A stretch of 64,000 nucleotides of DNA from Candidatus Gastranaerophilales bacterium (GTDB lineage Bacteria > Cyanobacteriota > Vampirovibrionia > Gastranaerophilales > Gastranaerophilaceae): positions 62,001-126,000 of the forward strand of contig CALURU010000003.1 in the NCBI GenBank assembly GCA_944323255.1. The letters are read 5' to 3'. How positions within the stretch are numbered: position 1 is the first letter of the stretch; each line of letters begins with the position of its first letter. This document shows positions 42,514 through 50,555 of the stretch, one piece after another. The notes under the pieces were generated by a model, which saw only the letters and a list, made by a program, of their open reading frames with translations, did no database searches and had not been told where the DNA came from. Position numbers and translations under genes: made by a program.

Positions 42514-42864
42514 ATGAAAAAATTATCAGCAGTTTTAGTTTTGTTAATGATAGCAATGATACCGGCTTTTGCTAATGAAGAAGAAGTTACAACGGTATGT
42601 GCAGCTCACATTCTTGTGCCGACAGAAATGGATGCAATAAAATTAAAAAGTGAAATAAAAAGTTTTGATGATTTCCAAAATTTTGCCAAATTGTACTCCA
42701 AATGCCCATCGGGAGCAAATGGCGGAGATTTGGGATGCTTCCAAAAAGGTCAGATGGTAAAACCTTTTGAAGAAGCAGCTTTCAACGGAAAAGTAGGGGA
42801 AGTGTCAAATCCGGTTAAAACGAATTTTGGATATCATCTTCTCTGGGTAACAAAAAAATATTAG
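42514..42864 (+). CDS. Exported parvulin-type peptidyl-prolyl isomerase
   Basis: 116 residues. A signal peptide (LSAVLVLLMIAMIPAFA) is followed directly by one parvulin domain: CAAHILVPTEMDA, FQNFAKLYSKCPSGANGGDLGCF, MVKPFEEAAFNGKVGEVSNP and FGYHLLWV. Such single-domain exported parvulins assist periplasmic folding. AAGGAG precedes ATG. It ends 4 nt before the transporter at 42869. Confidence 0.93.
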   Translation: MKKLSAVLVLLMIAMIPAFANEEEVTTVCAAHILVPTEMDAIKLKSEIKSFDDFQNFAKLYSKCPSGANGGDLGCFQKGQMVKPFEEAAFNGKVGEVSNPVKTNFGYHLLWVTKKY

Positions 42865-42868
42865 TACT

Positions 42869-43762
42869 ATGAAAAATAAACTTCTTGCGAATCTTGCATT
42901 ATTTATAACTGCGTTTATATGGGGCGTATCCTTTGTTGCGCAGAGAGAAGGAATGGAATATATAGGTCCGTTCACATTTAACATGGTAAGAAGTTTCCTT
43001 GGTACTTTAAGTTTGCTGCCGATAATTTTCTGGGTAAAATGTACCATTCCAGATAAAAGAACAAAGAGAATGAAACATTATCAGCACATGAATCTTGCTC
43101 GTGCCGGCATTGGATGCGGACTGGCTCTTTTTATTGCAATGAGTATTCAGCAGTATTGCATGCAGTACGTATCAGCAGGAAAAGCCGGTTTTATTTCTGC
43201 ATTATACATAATTTTTGTCCCGATAATATCAGTATTACAAGGGCAAAAATTAGAGAAAAATGTAATTATAAGTGTTATCCTTGCAACAATCGGGCTGTAT
43301 TTGCTTTGTTACAGATCCGGAGGCGGGTTTAATGTTTATGATCTTGTGCTGCTGGCTGCATCATTCTTCTATGGTGTTCACATACTTGTTGTAAATTATT
43401 ATTCTGATAAAGTACATCCGGTTAAGGCATCCTGTGTGCAATTTTTCGTTGTTGGCATTCTGTCCTTGTTTTTAACAGTTCTATTTGAACATCCTACATT
43501 ACCGGCAATTATTTCTTGCCGTGTACCGCTTTTATATGCAGGTATTTTGACTTGCGGAATTGCATATACATTGCAGATATTCGGGCAAAAGAATACCTTG
43601 CCGGTTATTGCATCTATTATCTTTAGTCTGGAATCTGTTTTTGCAGTGCTAGGAGGAGCGGTAATTTTGCACGAAACAATGATTCCAAGAGAAATTGTCG
43701 GATGCGTGTTTATGATAACAGCAGTCCTCTTATCTAATTTTAAACCGGAAAAAAGATTTTAA
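42869..43762 (+). CDS. DMT-superfamily (EamA) transporter
   Basis: 297 residues with ten hydrophobic helices in two EamA halves. The start FITAFIWGVSFVAQREGMEYIGPFTF is the family opening, and the second half has LVLLAASFFYGVHILVVNYY and IIFSLESVFAVLGGAVILHE. It should export a small metabolite; the substrate is not deducible. It is directly downstream of the parvulin gene, without a clear Shine-Dalgarno, so it may be translationally coupled. Confidence 0.92.
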   Translation: MKNKLLANLALFITAFIWGVSFVAQREGMEYIGPFTFNMVRSFLGTLSLLPIIFWVKCTIPDKRTKRMKHYQHMNLARAGIGCGLALFIAMSIQQYCMQYVSAGKAGFISALYIIFVPIISVLQGQKLEKNVIISVILATIGLYLLCYRSGGGFNVYDLVLLAASFFYGVHILVVNYYSDKVHPVKASCVQFFVVGILSLFLTVLFEHPTLPAIISCRVPLLYAGILTCGIAYTLQIFGQKNTLPVIASIIFSLESVFAVLGGAVILHETMIPREIVGCVFMITAVLLSNFKPEKRF

Positions 43763-43765
43763 AAT

Positions 43766-44326
43766 TTATTGATTAGACAATTTATTAAAGTTATCAAGAT
43801 ATGTTTGGGCGAGTTTTGGTTTATTCAGTTGCCTGTATACATATGCCAGATTGTAGTGAAATTCCGGAACATCTGATTTAAGCATGATTGCTTTATTAAG
43901 GTTTGTCTTTGCCTTTTTTATTTCTCCAAGCTTAATATATGCGCAAGCCAGATTATATAAAATATACGGATTTTCCTTGTTTAGGGAGGCTGCTTTCTTA
44001 TAATTTTGAACAGCCATATTCAACTGGTTATTTTGTGCATAGTGATTTGCAAGATTGTAATATGCCTTGTAGTATTTTGGCTCTACAGAGATTGCCTTTT
44101 GATACATAAATATGGCGTTATCTTTCTCACCCTTGTCTTCAAGCACATTACCAAGAATCAGCCAATCTTGTGCGGAGCGTTCCTTTTCATCGATTTGCAA
44201 AATCAAATCCATTGTTTTTTGATAGTTGTTATCAATATAGAATGCCGTTGCGTGCTTGGACAAATCTTCAGAGGCAAAACACATTGTTCCTGCTAATAAT
44301 AAAGCTGTAATTAAAAATCTCCTCAT
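43766..44326 (-). CDS. Exported TPR-repeat protein
   Basis: 186 residues. A signal peptide (FLITALLLAGTMCFA) is followed by four TPR units: the DWLILGNVLEDKGEKDNAIF region, YYKAYYNLANHYAQNNQLN, PYILYNLACAYIKLGEIKKA and PEFHYNLAYVYRQLNKPKLA. It is a scaffold-type periplasmic protein. A TATAAT box 6 nt before ATG and the lack of a Shine-Dalgarno predict a leaderless mRNA. The stop is 3 nt from the convergent EamA stop. Confidence 0.88.
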   Translation of the reverse strand: MRRFLITALLLAGTMCFASEDLSKHATAFYIDNNYQKTMDLILQIDEKERSAQDWLILGNVLEDKGEKDNAIFMYQKAISVEPKYYKAYYNLANHYAQNNQLNMAVQNYKKAASLNKENPYILYNLACAYIKLGEIKKAKTNLNKAIMLKSDVPEFHYNLAYVYRQLNKPKLAQTYLDNFNKLSNQ

Positions 44327-44332
44327 AATGTA

Positions 44333-44338
44333 ATTATA
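44333..44338 (-). promoter_or_regulatory. -10 box for leaderless TPR gene
   Basis: TATAAT on the minus strand, exactly 6 nt (TACATT) before ATG 44326. Confidence 0.7.
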
Positions 44339-44363
44339 TGAGAAAACTAAACTTTAAGCAAAT

Positions 44364-44534
44364 GGGATTTATATCGCAGTTTACACTAAAAAGGCTAAAA
44401 TTATCACCCTGAACTGGTTTCAGGGACTTACTACCGGTAAGATTCCGAAACAAGATTTTGATGTAGAAGCTATGGAGGTTGAAAAAGAAAACTTGAAAGA
44501 CATTGCAAATAAAATATTTAATATATCAGGTTAA
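44364..44534 (+). pseudogene. Possible remnant of a protein-coding gene (C-terminal fragment)
   Basis: A frame with no start codon near its beginning gives about 56 residues of protein-like sequence (GIYIAVYTKKAKIITLNWFQ, then KIPKQDFDVEAMEVEKENL, ending NISG) before TAA. The upstream frame is closed at 44355. The rest of the gap 44327-44710 holds no ORF with a ribosome-binding site. It could be the decayed end of a gene. I do not recognise the parent. Confidence 0.3.
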
Positions 44535-44710
44535 CTAAAAACATAAAATAATCAGTTATTATCAAATCTAATTTTGTAGATTGCCATACTTCGAGCCTTT
44601 ATTAATTGAATTCTTTACTGTGATTGACAAGCATTAGAATTTTTGCTACCTTACTTTTGGGGAATAGTGTAGAAATTTCTACACGAAGTATAAATTACAA
44701 AGGCGGGGTT

Positions 44711-45412
44711 ATGAAGATTAGAAAGACAATATTATTGTGCTTAGTGGTAATTTTTAGTTCAATACAAATCTGCATTGCATCCGAAAGTTCTGCCGAACAG
44801 GTAAATTCTATTCAGACAAGAATAAATTCGGTAGCTTTTGATATACTTAACAGGAATAAAATAGAAAAACGAATTGTATTTGTATATGACGAAGATGGGA
44901 AGAAAAATTTACTAACTTCGGATAAGACGCTTACAAAACGTGAGGTGATTGTTTATGATGATATGTATAAAGCTGTAGAAAATGATGATGAACTTGCTGC
45001 AATGCTTGCAAGAGAGATTTCTTTTGCCATAAGATCTTTTGACGGGGTTTGTAACGGCTTTTTACGTTCACTTCAAGTAAAAGCTGCACCGAAGAAGTAT
45101 GAAATCGTGGCTGATAAAAGGGCTGTGGATTATATGGTTAACGCCGGCTACGATCCGGTGGCGCTTATTATTTATATTCAAAAAACTGCACCGCAGCTGC
45201 GCTTTGACATGATTTCCACGCACAATCTTACTTCTAAAAGGCTTGCTGTTATTTATGAATATATTTATACAAAGTATCCTTATTTTCTAAAAAATAACCG
45301 GTATATAAATAATAAGTATTATCAGAACTTTCTTTTAACTTCCTCTTCTAACAGAAAAATGCTTGAAGAGAAAGTAAAAACAAATTCTAAGGAAAAATTG
45401 GACTATGAATAA
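44711..45412 (+). CDS. Exported M48-like protein lacking the HExxH zinc site
   Basis: 233 residues. A signal peptide (ILLCLVVIFSSIQICIA) precedes a domain with M48 metalloprotease landmarks: VYDDMYKAVENDDELAAMLAREISFAI, quoted here for the site as LAREISF where HExxH is expected; then VADKRAVDYMVNAGYDPVA and ISTHNLTSKRLAVIY (usual STHP..RI). Both zinc His are replaced (Arg and Phe), so proteolysis is unlikely. It probably retains a binding or chaperone role in the periplasm. ATG 44711 follows AGGCGGGG. The end overlaps the next gene by 8 nt, so they work together. Confidence 0.7.
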   Translation: MKIRKTILLCLVVIFSSIQICIASESSAEQVNSIQTRINSVAFDILNRNKIEKRIVFVYDEDGKKNLLTSDKTLTKREVIVYDDMYKAVENDDELAAMLAREISFAIRSFDGVCNGFLRSLQVKAAPKKYEIVADKRAVDYMVNAGYDPVALIIYIQKTAPQLRFDMISTHNLTSKRLAVIYEYIYTKYPYFLKNNRYINNKYYQNFLLTSSSNRKMLEEKVKTNSKEKLDYE

Positions 45413-45968
45413 ATTATTATATGTTTTGTTATTTTTTCTAATTAGCGGAGGCAGTGTTTTTGCAATTCAAGATAGTTTTGTAACCTCTTCGCTTGCGGAT
45501 AAGAATCTTGAACGCCCTTATTATCAGGAAAAATACAATTATGAAGATACAACCTCAATTCCTGTTAAGTTGGTTGTAACAAATAGAATAAAATCGGAAA
45601 AAGATCTATACGAGGGACAGGAGTTAGAATTTAGAGTAACCGAAAACGTTGTTTACAATCATAAGATTCTTGTTCGCAGCGGAACTCCGGCAACTGCCAG
45701 GGTTGAGACAATTATAGCAAACGGAATGAACGGTATACCTGCAAGTGTAATTCTTGGTGATTTCATTGTTGGTGATTTAAAAAGCAGCAGATTAACAATG
45801 GAATATGAAAAATATGGAATGGATTTAAGCCTGTTTGTTTTCCCTCTAAAATGGCTTTTAACTCCACTTCCTCCAACAGGATCACTTACAAATTTTATTA
45901 AGGGCGGACATGTAAAATTTAAAGAAAATAAAGAAATTACTATTTTTTACCATCCAAATTGGTTATAA
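45405..45968 (+). CDS. Exported hypothetical protein coupled to the M48-like gene
   Basis: 187 residues. A signal peptide (LLYVLLFFLISGGSVFA) is followed by a beta-rich domain with no membrane helix. Typical strands are SIPVKLVVTNRIKSEKDLYE, LEFRVTENVVYNHKILVRSG and TARVETIIANG; the LYEGQELEFRV/ILVRSGTPATARV portion resembles the envelope-protein pattern in which properties are set from a periplasmic beta domain. The start overlaps the M48-like stop (ATGAATAA). No family is recognised. It probably interacts with the M48-like protein. Confidence 0.7.
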   Translation: MNKLLYVLLFFLISGGSVFAIQDSFVTSSLADKNLERPYYQEKYNYEDTTSIPVKLVVTNRIKSEKDLYEGQELEFRVTENVVYNHKILVRSGTPATARVETIIANGMNGIPASVILGDFIVGDLKSSRLTMEYEKYGMDLSLFVFPLKWLLTPLPPTGSLTNFIKGGHVKFKENKEITIFYHPNWL

Positions 45969-46030
45969 ATTACCGGTTTACCGGACTTTGCCCCACTGCA
46001 GAATTTTAAAAAGAATAATGAATTCTTATT

Positions 46031-46042
46031 GACCATATGGTC
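46031..46042. promoter_or_regulatory. 12-bp palindrome, possible operator
   Basis: GACCATATGGTC is a perfect palindrome that overlaps a TTGACC -35-like hexamer (46029-46034) about 100 nt upstream of the AMIN gene. A regulator-binding site is possible; no convincing -10 box at standard spacing was found. Confidence 0.3.
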
Positions 46043-46133
46043 TATTTAATATAGCCTGAATTTTAATCTCCGGATTGATGGCATGGTCATGACAATCATG
46101 TACACTATTATCAGGGAGAGAGAGTATATTATT

Positions 46134-47210
46134 ATGAAGAGAACGTTGTTGTTTTTAGGAATGTTTTTATCAATGATGTCGGTTTTTGCAGAAGATAATG
46201 TTTTGCAATCAATAGAAATTGTACCGGTTAAAGACACATACAATATAGTACTGGTTGCGGATAAATCAGTAGATGTAAAAAAGACTGTAAAAGCACCAAA
46301 CCAGATTACACTGGACTTGAAGGATATCAGACCTTCAAAGACATTAAATACTGTATATAACAATGTTTCAAATGTAGATACAGTAATGGTAGAGCCTCAA
46401 GGTAACGGGGTAAGCATATTCTTTCAGGCAGAAAATGCAGCGGACACAAGCATTTCATTTGATTCATTAGCTCCTGTAGTTCCGGTCAAAGAAACTCAGA
46501 GCATAAAACTTAACAGTCCTGTAGACAGCTATGCTCCTATTTATAAAGAAGATTACTCAAAAGAAAAAACTTCAGCTTTGTTTAACAGACTAAAAAATTC
46601 TTCTACAGTAGAAGGCATACGTGAATCTGTTGATGAAGACACTGTTTCCGATACAGTAAATAAGGTTTTTTCATTCGGTCTGGTAGGACTTTTGGTATTC
46701 TTTGTAGCAAGACTGTTCAAGCGCAAAGAACCTGATATGAAAATTGGTCTTTCACAGAGCCTTAACGAGCGTGAAATTGAAATGTACAGAGGTCAAAATC
46801 CGATTGGCAATTCATATGTCAATGTAGAAAAACCTTTTACAACAGTAAATTACGGTATCAATGCATACCAGAGAGAAAATAGAAATCCTTATGAAAACGA
46901 AGCTCCGATTCACAATCCAAGATTAAGAAACTACGTGAATCCTGGGATAAATAATTTGGGAGTTAACACAAACGAGGGCAGTGCAACGAGAACAATGAGC
47001 CAACCGCAGCAGCCGGCATCACACGTTGCAGTAAAACCGGCTGTCAGAAAAAATACAACACCGGTTAATACAGCGCCTGTAAATCAGAGCAACCCGAATA
47101 TCGACAACCTCAAATTTCTTGAATCAATGACTGCTATATATGAAAAGAGCGGACGTCACGATCTTGCAAGAGGTTTGAAAGCAAGTTTAAGCAGAAATAA
47201 TATTAAATAA
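46134..47210 (+). CDS. AMIN-domain exported membrane protein
   Basis: 358 residues. A signal peptide (LLFLGMFLSMMSVFA) is followed by an AMIN-like beta domain (about 20-110: LQSIEIVPVKDTYNIVLVAD, APNQITLDLKDIRPSK, VDTVMVEPQGNGVSIFFQAE). A membrane helix lies near residue 185 (FSFGLVGLLVFFVARLF), and a long Asn/Pro/Gln-rich C-terminal region follows. AMIN domains bind peptidoglycan and occur in PilQ and AmiC. It may anchor an envelope machine. ATG 46134 is chosen because the signal peptide starts there; GGGAGAG lies upstream. Confidence 0.82.
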   Translation: MKRTLLFLGMFLSMMSVFAEDNVLQSIEIVPVKDTYNIVLVADKSVDVKKTVKAPNQITLDLKDIRPSKTLNTVYNNVSNVDTVMVEPQGNGVSIFFQAENAADTSISFDSLAPVVPVKETQSIKLNSPVDSYAPIYKEDYSKEKTSALFNRLKNSSTVEGIRESVDEDTVSDTVNKVFSFGLVGLLVFFVARLFKRKEPDMKIGLSQSLNEREIEMYRGQNPIGNSYVNVEKPFTTVNYGINAYQRENRNPYENEAPIHNPRLRNYVNPGINNLGVNTNEGSATRTMSQPQQPASHVAVKPAVRKNTTPVNTAPVNQSNPNIDNLKFLESMTAIYEKSGRHDLARGLKASLSRNNIK

Positions 47211-47245
47211 CTAAAACATCCGGTTATGTTAACCGGATGTTTTAG
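47211..47245 (+). terminator. Terminator after the AMIN gene
   Basis: CTAAAACATCCGGTT (47211-47225) pairs with AACCGGATGTTTTAG (47231-47245), 15 bp with a 5-nt loop, directly after the stop codon. Confidence 0.88.
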
Positions 47246-48410
47246 TTTGTATAAGAATGTAAATTTTTGTAAAAAATTGTACAAAAGTGTTACGAAAATA
47301 CCAAAATGTGGAATATAAACTATATAACCCATGAAGGATATAGTTTGCGATGTCGTTTAAGGAAGTAAAGTCAAAAAATATAATATATAGAAGTTGTCAA
47401 AAGCTTTTGACACCCATTTGCAGTATTGCTTTGTTAGGGAGAGGAGGATAAAAACCTTTGTTAGAAGTGATTTTAAGTATTCGCATAGAATTAAGAAGTT
47501 AAGTAGTTGAGAAGGGAGTAGTAAAAATTTTCACTTTTATCCAACAGCAGAGCATTTCCTCATTCCCTCGCCCTTTGAGGGAGGGGGTAAATGTTTTGGG
47601 TTGTTTGGTCGTCATCCCTCACCCCTTGAGGGAGAGGGTGCAGTCGTGCTTGAGCCATCAGGCGAAAGCTACGAATGCGGGTGTGGGGGTAACTCAAGAA
47701 CACCTTCAATCCGCTCCACTATGCGAAGGCAAGCTTTTCTCAGGCACGCTCCCGCTCTGCTCCCGCTATCGCTTCGAAAACCTTTCCTTCGCTCCGTTCC
47801 GCTTAAATTTAGCAAGTGTCGTATTCCCATGCCACCCGATATCCGAGTGTGTCATGCTGAACTTGTTTCAGCATCTTACCGTCTTAGCGTGTTACCTACC
47901 ATCTTGTAAGATCCTGAACAGCTTGAAAATCGGAAGTGAAACAAAAGCACAAACCTATATCACAACGAACGATTTTCTACGCTTTCAGGATGACAATGCG
48001 TACACCTCCCCTCGCCCCTTGAGGGAGAGGGTGCAGTCGTGCTCGAGCCGTCAGGCGAAAGCTACGAATGCGGGTGTGGGGTTAAAAACAATAATTCACG
48101 AATACCCCCCTACGGTCTCCGACCACTTCCCCCTCAAGGGGGGGGAGAAGTCTGCGTTTGCAATCAACAAGCTTTGCATCCCCTCGCCCTTTGTGGGAGA
48201 GGGTAGAATTTCAAGTTGAGCGTGAGCGAAACTTAGAAATTCGGGTGAGGGGTGTAATCTTAGAAAGAGTTATTGTCAGGTAAAACCTGACCTACATATT
48301 CTTTTTATTGTTGGGCAGGTATGCCCAACCGACCTTCCCCAAGGTGTAGGGGGCACGCCAAATGAGCCACGTCATTCTGAATCCAGCATCCGTTCACGGA
48401 CGAAGAATCT
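47246..48410. repeat. 1.1-kb gene-free repeat array (REP-like and other families)
   Basis: No ORF here has a ribosome-binding site; open frames are translations of repeats. REP-like units (CCCTCACCCCTTGAGGGAGAGGG type) lie near 47563, 47616, 48008, 48103 (inverted) and 48180. The units at 47616-47690 and 48008-48083 are about 75 nt and nearly identical, including GCAGTCGTGCT and GCTACGAATGCGGGTGTGGG. Other families: a CATGCTGAAC...TTTCAGCATC hairpin near 47851, GTAGGTTGGG-like palindromes at 48276-48330, and CGTCATTCTGAATCCAGC to GAAGAATCTC at 48370-48412. The first about 300 nt are AT-rich without clear elements. Confidence 0.85.
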
Positions 48411-48839
48411 CTATTTTTTTCGCCCAAAAGATCGGTTCTTTTTGGAAATTTTTTCAAACACTTCTTCAAAACTTTCAATGGGCTCAAGGCGATAACCGCA
48501 ATGTTCGGCAAGAGTTCCGCCCATCATAAATAATTCTTCCTGCGGATATCGCCTACATATTCCGGGTCGCTTTTTATGAATTTTGCACTTGTGAGTTTCT
48601 TTATCTAAATTCATACATTCAAATACAAGTCCCGTTTCATCTTTGTCTATAATTTTCAAATACGTATAGAACGGATGCAATTTTTGTAATTTTCTAAATT
48701 CTTCTTCTGTCTGTATTACGTTTCTATGCTTGACATAAATCTTCTGACAGCAACGTCCGCAAGCGTTACAAGAGCCAACACGATAATATTTTCTTCTTAA
48801 AATATAAAGGTAAAAAATTTTTTTTAGTTTTTTAAACAT
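48411..48839 (-). CDS. YkgJ-family CxxCxxCC cluster-binding protein
   Basis: 142 residues. The signature is complete: CNACGRCCQKIYV, then FECMNLDKETHKCKIHKKRPGICRRYPQE. These Cys are thought to bind zinc or an iron-sulfur cluster (PF03692). The N-terminus is basic and hydrophobic (KKLKKIFYLYILRRKYY), perhaps membrane-associated. It overlaps the upstream TPR gene by 8 nt. A CGTCATTCTGA-type repeat reaches its stop codon, so its last residues may be repeat-affected. Confidence 0.85.
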   Translation of the reverse strand: MFKKLKKIFYLYILRRKYYRVGSCNACGRCCQKIYVKHRNVIQTEEEFRKLQKLHPFYTYLKIIDKDETGLVFECMNLDKETHKCKIHKKRPGICRRYPQEELFMMGGTLAEHCGYRLEPIESFEEVFEKISKKNRSFGRKK

Positions 48840-50016
48840 CTACAACCCGTGATTTTGCAAGCTTATATTCGCTTGAATTTTGATTTGCCAGAAGCATTGC
48901 TTTTGAGAAATATTTATTTGAGGTTATAAAATCTCCGTTTTTATAAAATTCTCCACCCTTTTCCAGACAAATCTTAACAATTCTCTCTTCGGGACGAATA
49001 AAAGATTTCAGGCGCTCAATTCGTTCTCCGAATGCCTCTTTTAAACTTTCTTTAATTATTACACAGTTTTCATATTCAATCAAAGCCATGTGGTAATTGT
49101 TTTCGCTGTCATATCGCATTGCCCAGTCTTTATGCCCCTGATAACTGTATTCATCAAAAGATTCATCAAGATTTTTGATAAGTTTTACTGTTCTCAAATA
49201 TTCCTGCTGATTGTGCAAAACAAGAGGTAGCAAACGCCGCATTATACAGTAAGCAGCTGTAAAATCTCCAATATTGATATATACCGATGCCAGTTTTTGA
49301 AGCACATCCAGAGAGTGATTATCAAGGCATAAAGCCTGTTTTAAATAAATCAAAGAATGCATATAATCATTTTCTTCAAGATAAACCTGACCCAGAAGAT
49401 GATTTATATCAAAACTCACCGGAAGATTAGTAACCGCAAATGTTAAATATTCAATAGCGGATTTGTTATTCTTTGAAACGAGTGCCCTGCGGGCTTTTTG
49501 CAAAAATTCTGTACCAATTTCATTACACTTATCCAGACTGGATTTGATTGTATCATACGAACTGCTGGTTTTATCTTTTGTGTATTTTAAATATTTTTGA
49601 TAATAAAACACTGACTGGAAACGCATTCCTTTTGAGAAATAAGAAGTTGCCAGATTAAGACACACAGCTGCATCATCGGGCTTGTAGGCATAATAAAATG
49701 CCCAGTTTTCTATTGCATTTTTTATATCCATTCGTTTGTAGTAAATATTCCCAAGATATAAAAATGACGGATTTTTAAAACCTTCCAGATTAATAGATTT
49801 TTTAAAATATTCTTCTGACGGCAGTAAATCATTAAGTTTATAGTAACATCTTCCGATTTCATAGTACAACTTATGGGAAATACTTGTATTAAGCATTCCC
49901 TGATACAGTTTAAGAGCTTCTGCATATTTACCATCCTGGTATAGAGTTTTTGCAGCATCGAGCGTCTTTTCCTCCACATTGGAGTTATCCTGTACATAAA
50001 AATCAGACGATACCAT
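48832..50016 (-). CDS. TPR-repeat protein, 394 aa, cytoplasmic
   Basis: No signal peptide. At least eight TPR-like units extend from residue about 15 (LDAAKTLYQDGKYAEALKLY) to the end (KYFSKAMLLANQNSSEYKLA), including KLYYEIGRCYYKLNDLLPSE, DAAVCLNLATSYFSKGM and FDINHLLGQVYLEENDYMHS. It is a scaffold. It is translated as an operon with the YkgJ-type protein. A TAAAAT box 6 nt before ATG, in an 18-nt gap after the upstream gene, predicts a leaderless start. Confidence 0.88.
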   Translation of the reverse strand: MVSSDFYVQDNSNVEEKTLDAAKTLYQDGKYAEALKLYQGMLNTSISHKLYYEIGRCYYKLNDLLPSEEYFKKSINLEGFKNPSFLYLGNIYYKRMDIKNAIENWAFYYAYKPDDAAVCLNLATSYFSKGMRFQSVFYYQKYLKYTKDKTSSSYDTIKSSLDKCNEIGTEFLQKARRALVSKNNKSAIEYLTFAVTNLPVSFDINHLLGQVYLEENDYMHSLIYLKQALCLDNHSLDVLQKLASVYINIGDFTAAYCIMRRLLPLVLHNQQEYLRTVKLIKNLDESFDEYSYQGHKDWAMRYDSENNYHMALIEYENCVIIKESLKEAFGERIERLKSFIRPEERIVKICLEKGGEFYKNGDFITSNKYFSKAMLLANQNSSEYKLAKSRVVDV

Positions 50017-50022
50017 ACAGGT

Positions 50023-50028
50023 ATTTTA
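50023..50028 (-). promoter_or_regulatory. -10 box for leaderless TPR gene
   Basis: TAAAAT on the minus strand with exactly 6 nt (ACCTGT) before ATG 50016. Confidence 0.55.
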
Positions 50029-50034
50029 TCACAT

Positions 50035-50388
50035 TTAGAGCTCTAAATCATCCCATAGTTTCGGATTTGTTACAAGACTTGATAAAACGTCATCCTCAAA
50101 AACGTCTACAACGCCTTCGCCAAAAGCCTCACGCATTCTTTCAAGATGGGAGGTGTCATCAAGGTCACTTGTTGCAATTTTTGTAAACTTGTTTACATCT
50201 AAATCTTTTTGGAACAATTCCATAGCGTTAGATGAGATTTCAGAGCGGTCAACATAGTGTGATGAAGTATATCCGCTTTTTTGCAGGTTTGCCCTAACCG
50301 CAGCCAGATTGATAATATTATTTGCACTTCCAAGCTGAGAGTTATTGTATAATAATCCGTTATTTTCGTTGTTGATATTATTGAACAT
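50035..50388 (-). CDS. Hypothetical protein with Asn-rich N-terminus, 117 aa
   Basis: The head MFNNINNENNGLLYNNSQ is Asn-rich. The remaining residues are acidic and helical (NAMELFQKDLDVNKFTKIAT, then LERMREAFGEGVVDVFEDDVL). There is no signal peptide or membrane helix. AGGGGAG precedes ATG by about 12 nt. It is upstream of the TPR gene by 18 nt and on the same strand. I do not recognise the family. Confidence 0.7.
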   Translation of the reverse strand: MFNNINNENNGLLYNNSQLGSANNIINLAAVRANLQKSGYTSSHYVDRSEISSNAMELFQKDLDVNKFTKIATSDLDDTSHLERMREAFGEGVVDVFEDDVLSSLVTNPKLWDDLEL

Positions 50389-50503
50389 GAGACCCTAATC
50401 TCCCCTATTATTTTTCACCATTATCATATATTTTTTTTATTTTGTAATCAACTGTTTAGAGGATTCTGACGTAATTCGGAATATATCGGTATTGTGATAG
50501 AAA

Positions 50504-50532
50504 CGAGGGCAGCGGCAAAGCCGCTGCCCTCG
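50504..50532 (-). terminator. Terminator of the ROK kinase gene
   Basis: CGAGGGCAGCGGC pairs with GCCGCTGCCCTCG around a 3-nt loop; on the minus strand TTTCT follows. It is 24 nt past the stop. Confidence 0.85.
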
Positions 50533-50555
50533 AGTATTAATTCAACTTAAAATAA

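Noticed and set aside
44338-44412. A 24-codon frame starting MRKLNFKQ
   Set aside because: It starts inside the -10 region of the minus-strand TPR gene, has no Shine-Dalgarno and is out of frame with the more protein-like remnant that overlaps it.
47575-48219. A 214-codon open frame in the repeat array
   Set aside because: It is a translation of REP-like repeats, with no ribosome-binding site and repeated Pro/Arg/Glu-rich segments that match the DNA repeats. It is not a gene.
48305-48511. A 68-codon minus-strand frame after the YkgJ-type gene
   Set aside because: It overlaps the YkgJ-type gene in another frame, and its end translates the repeats at 48310-48412.
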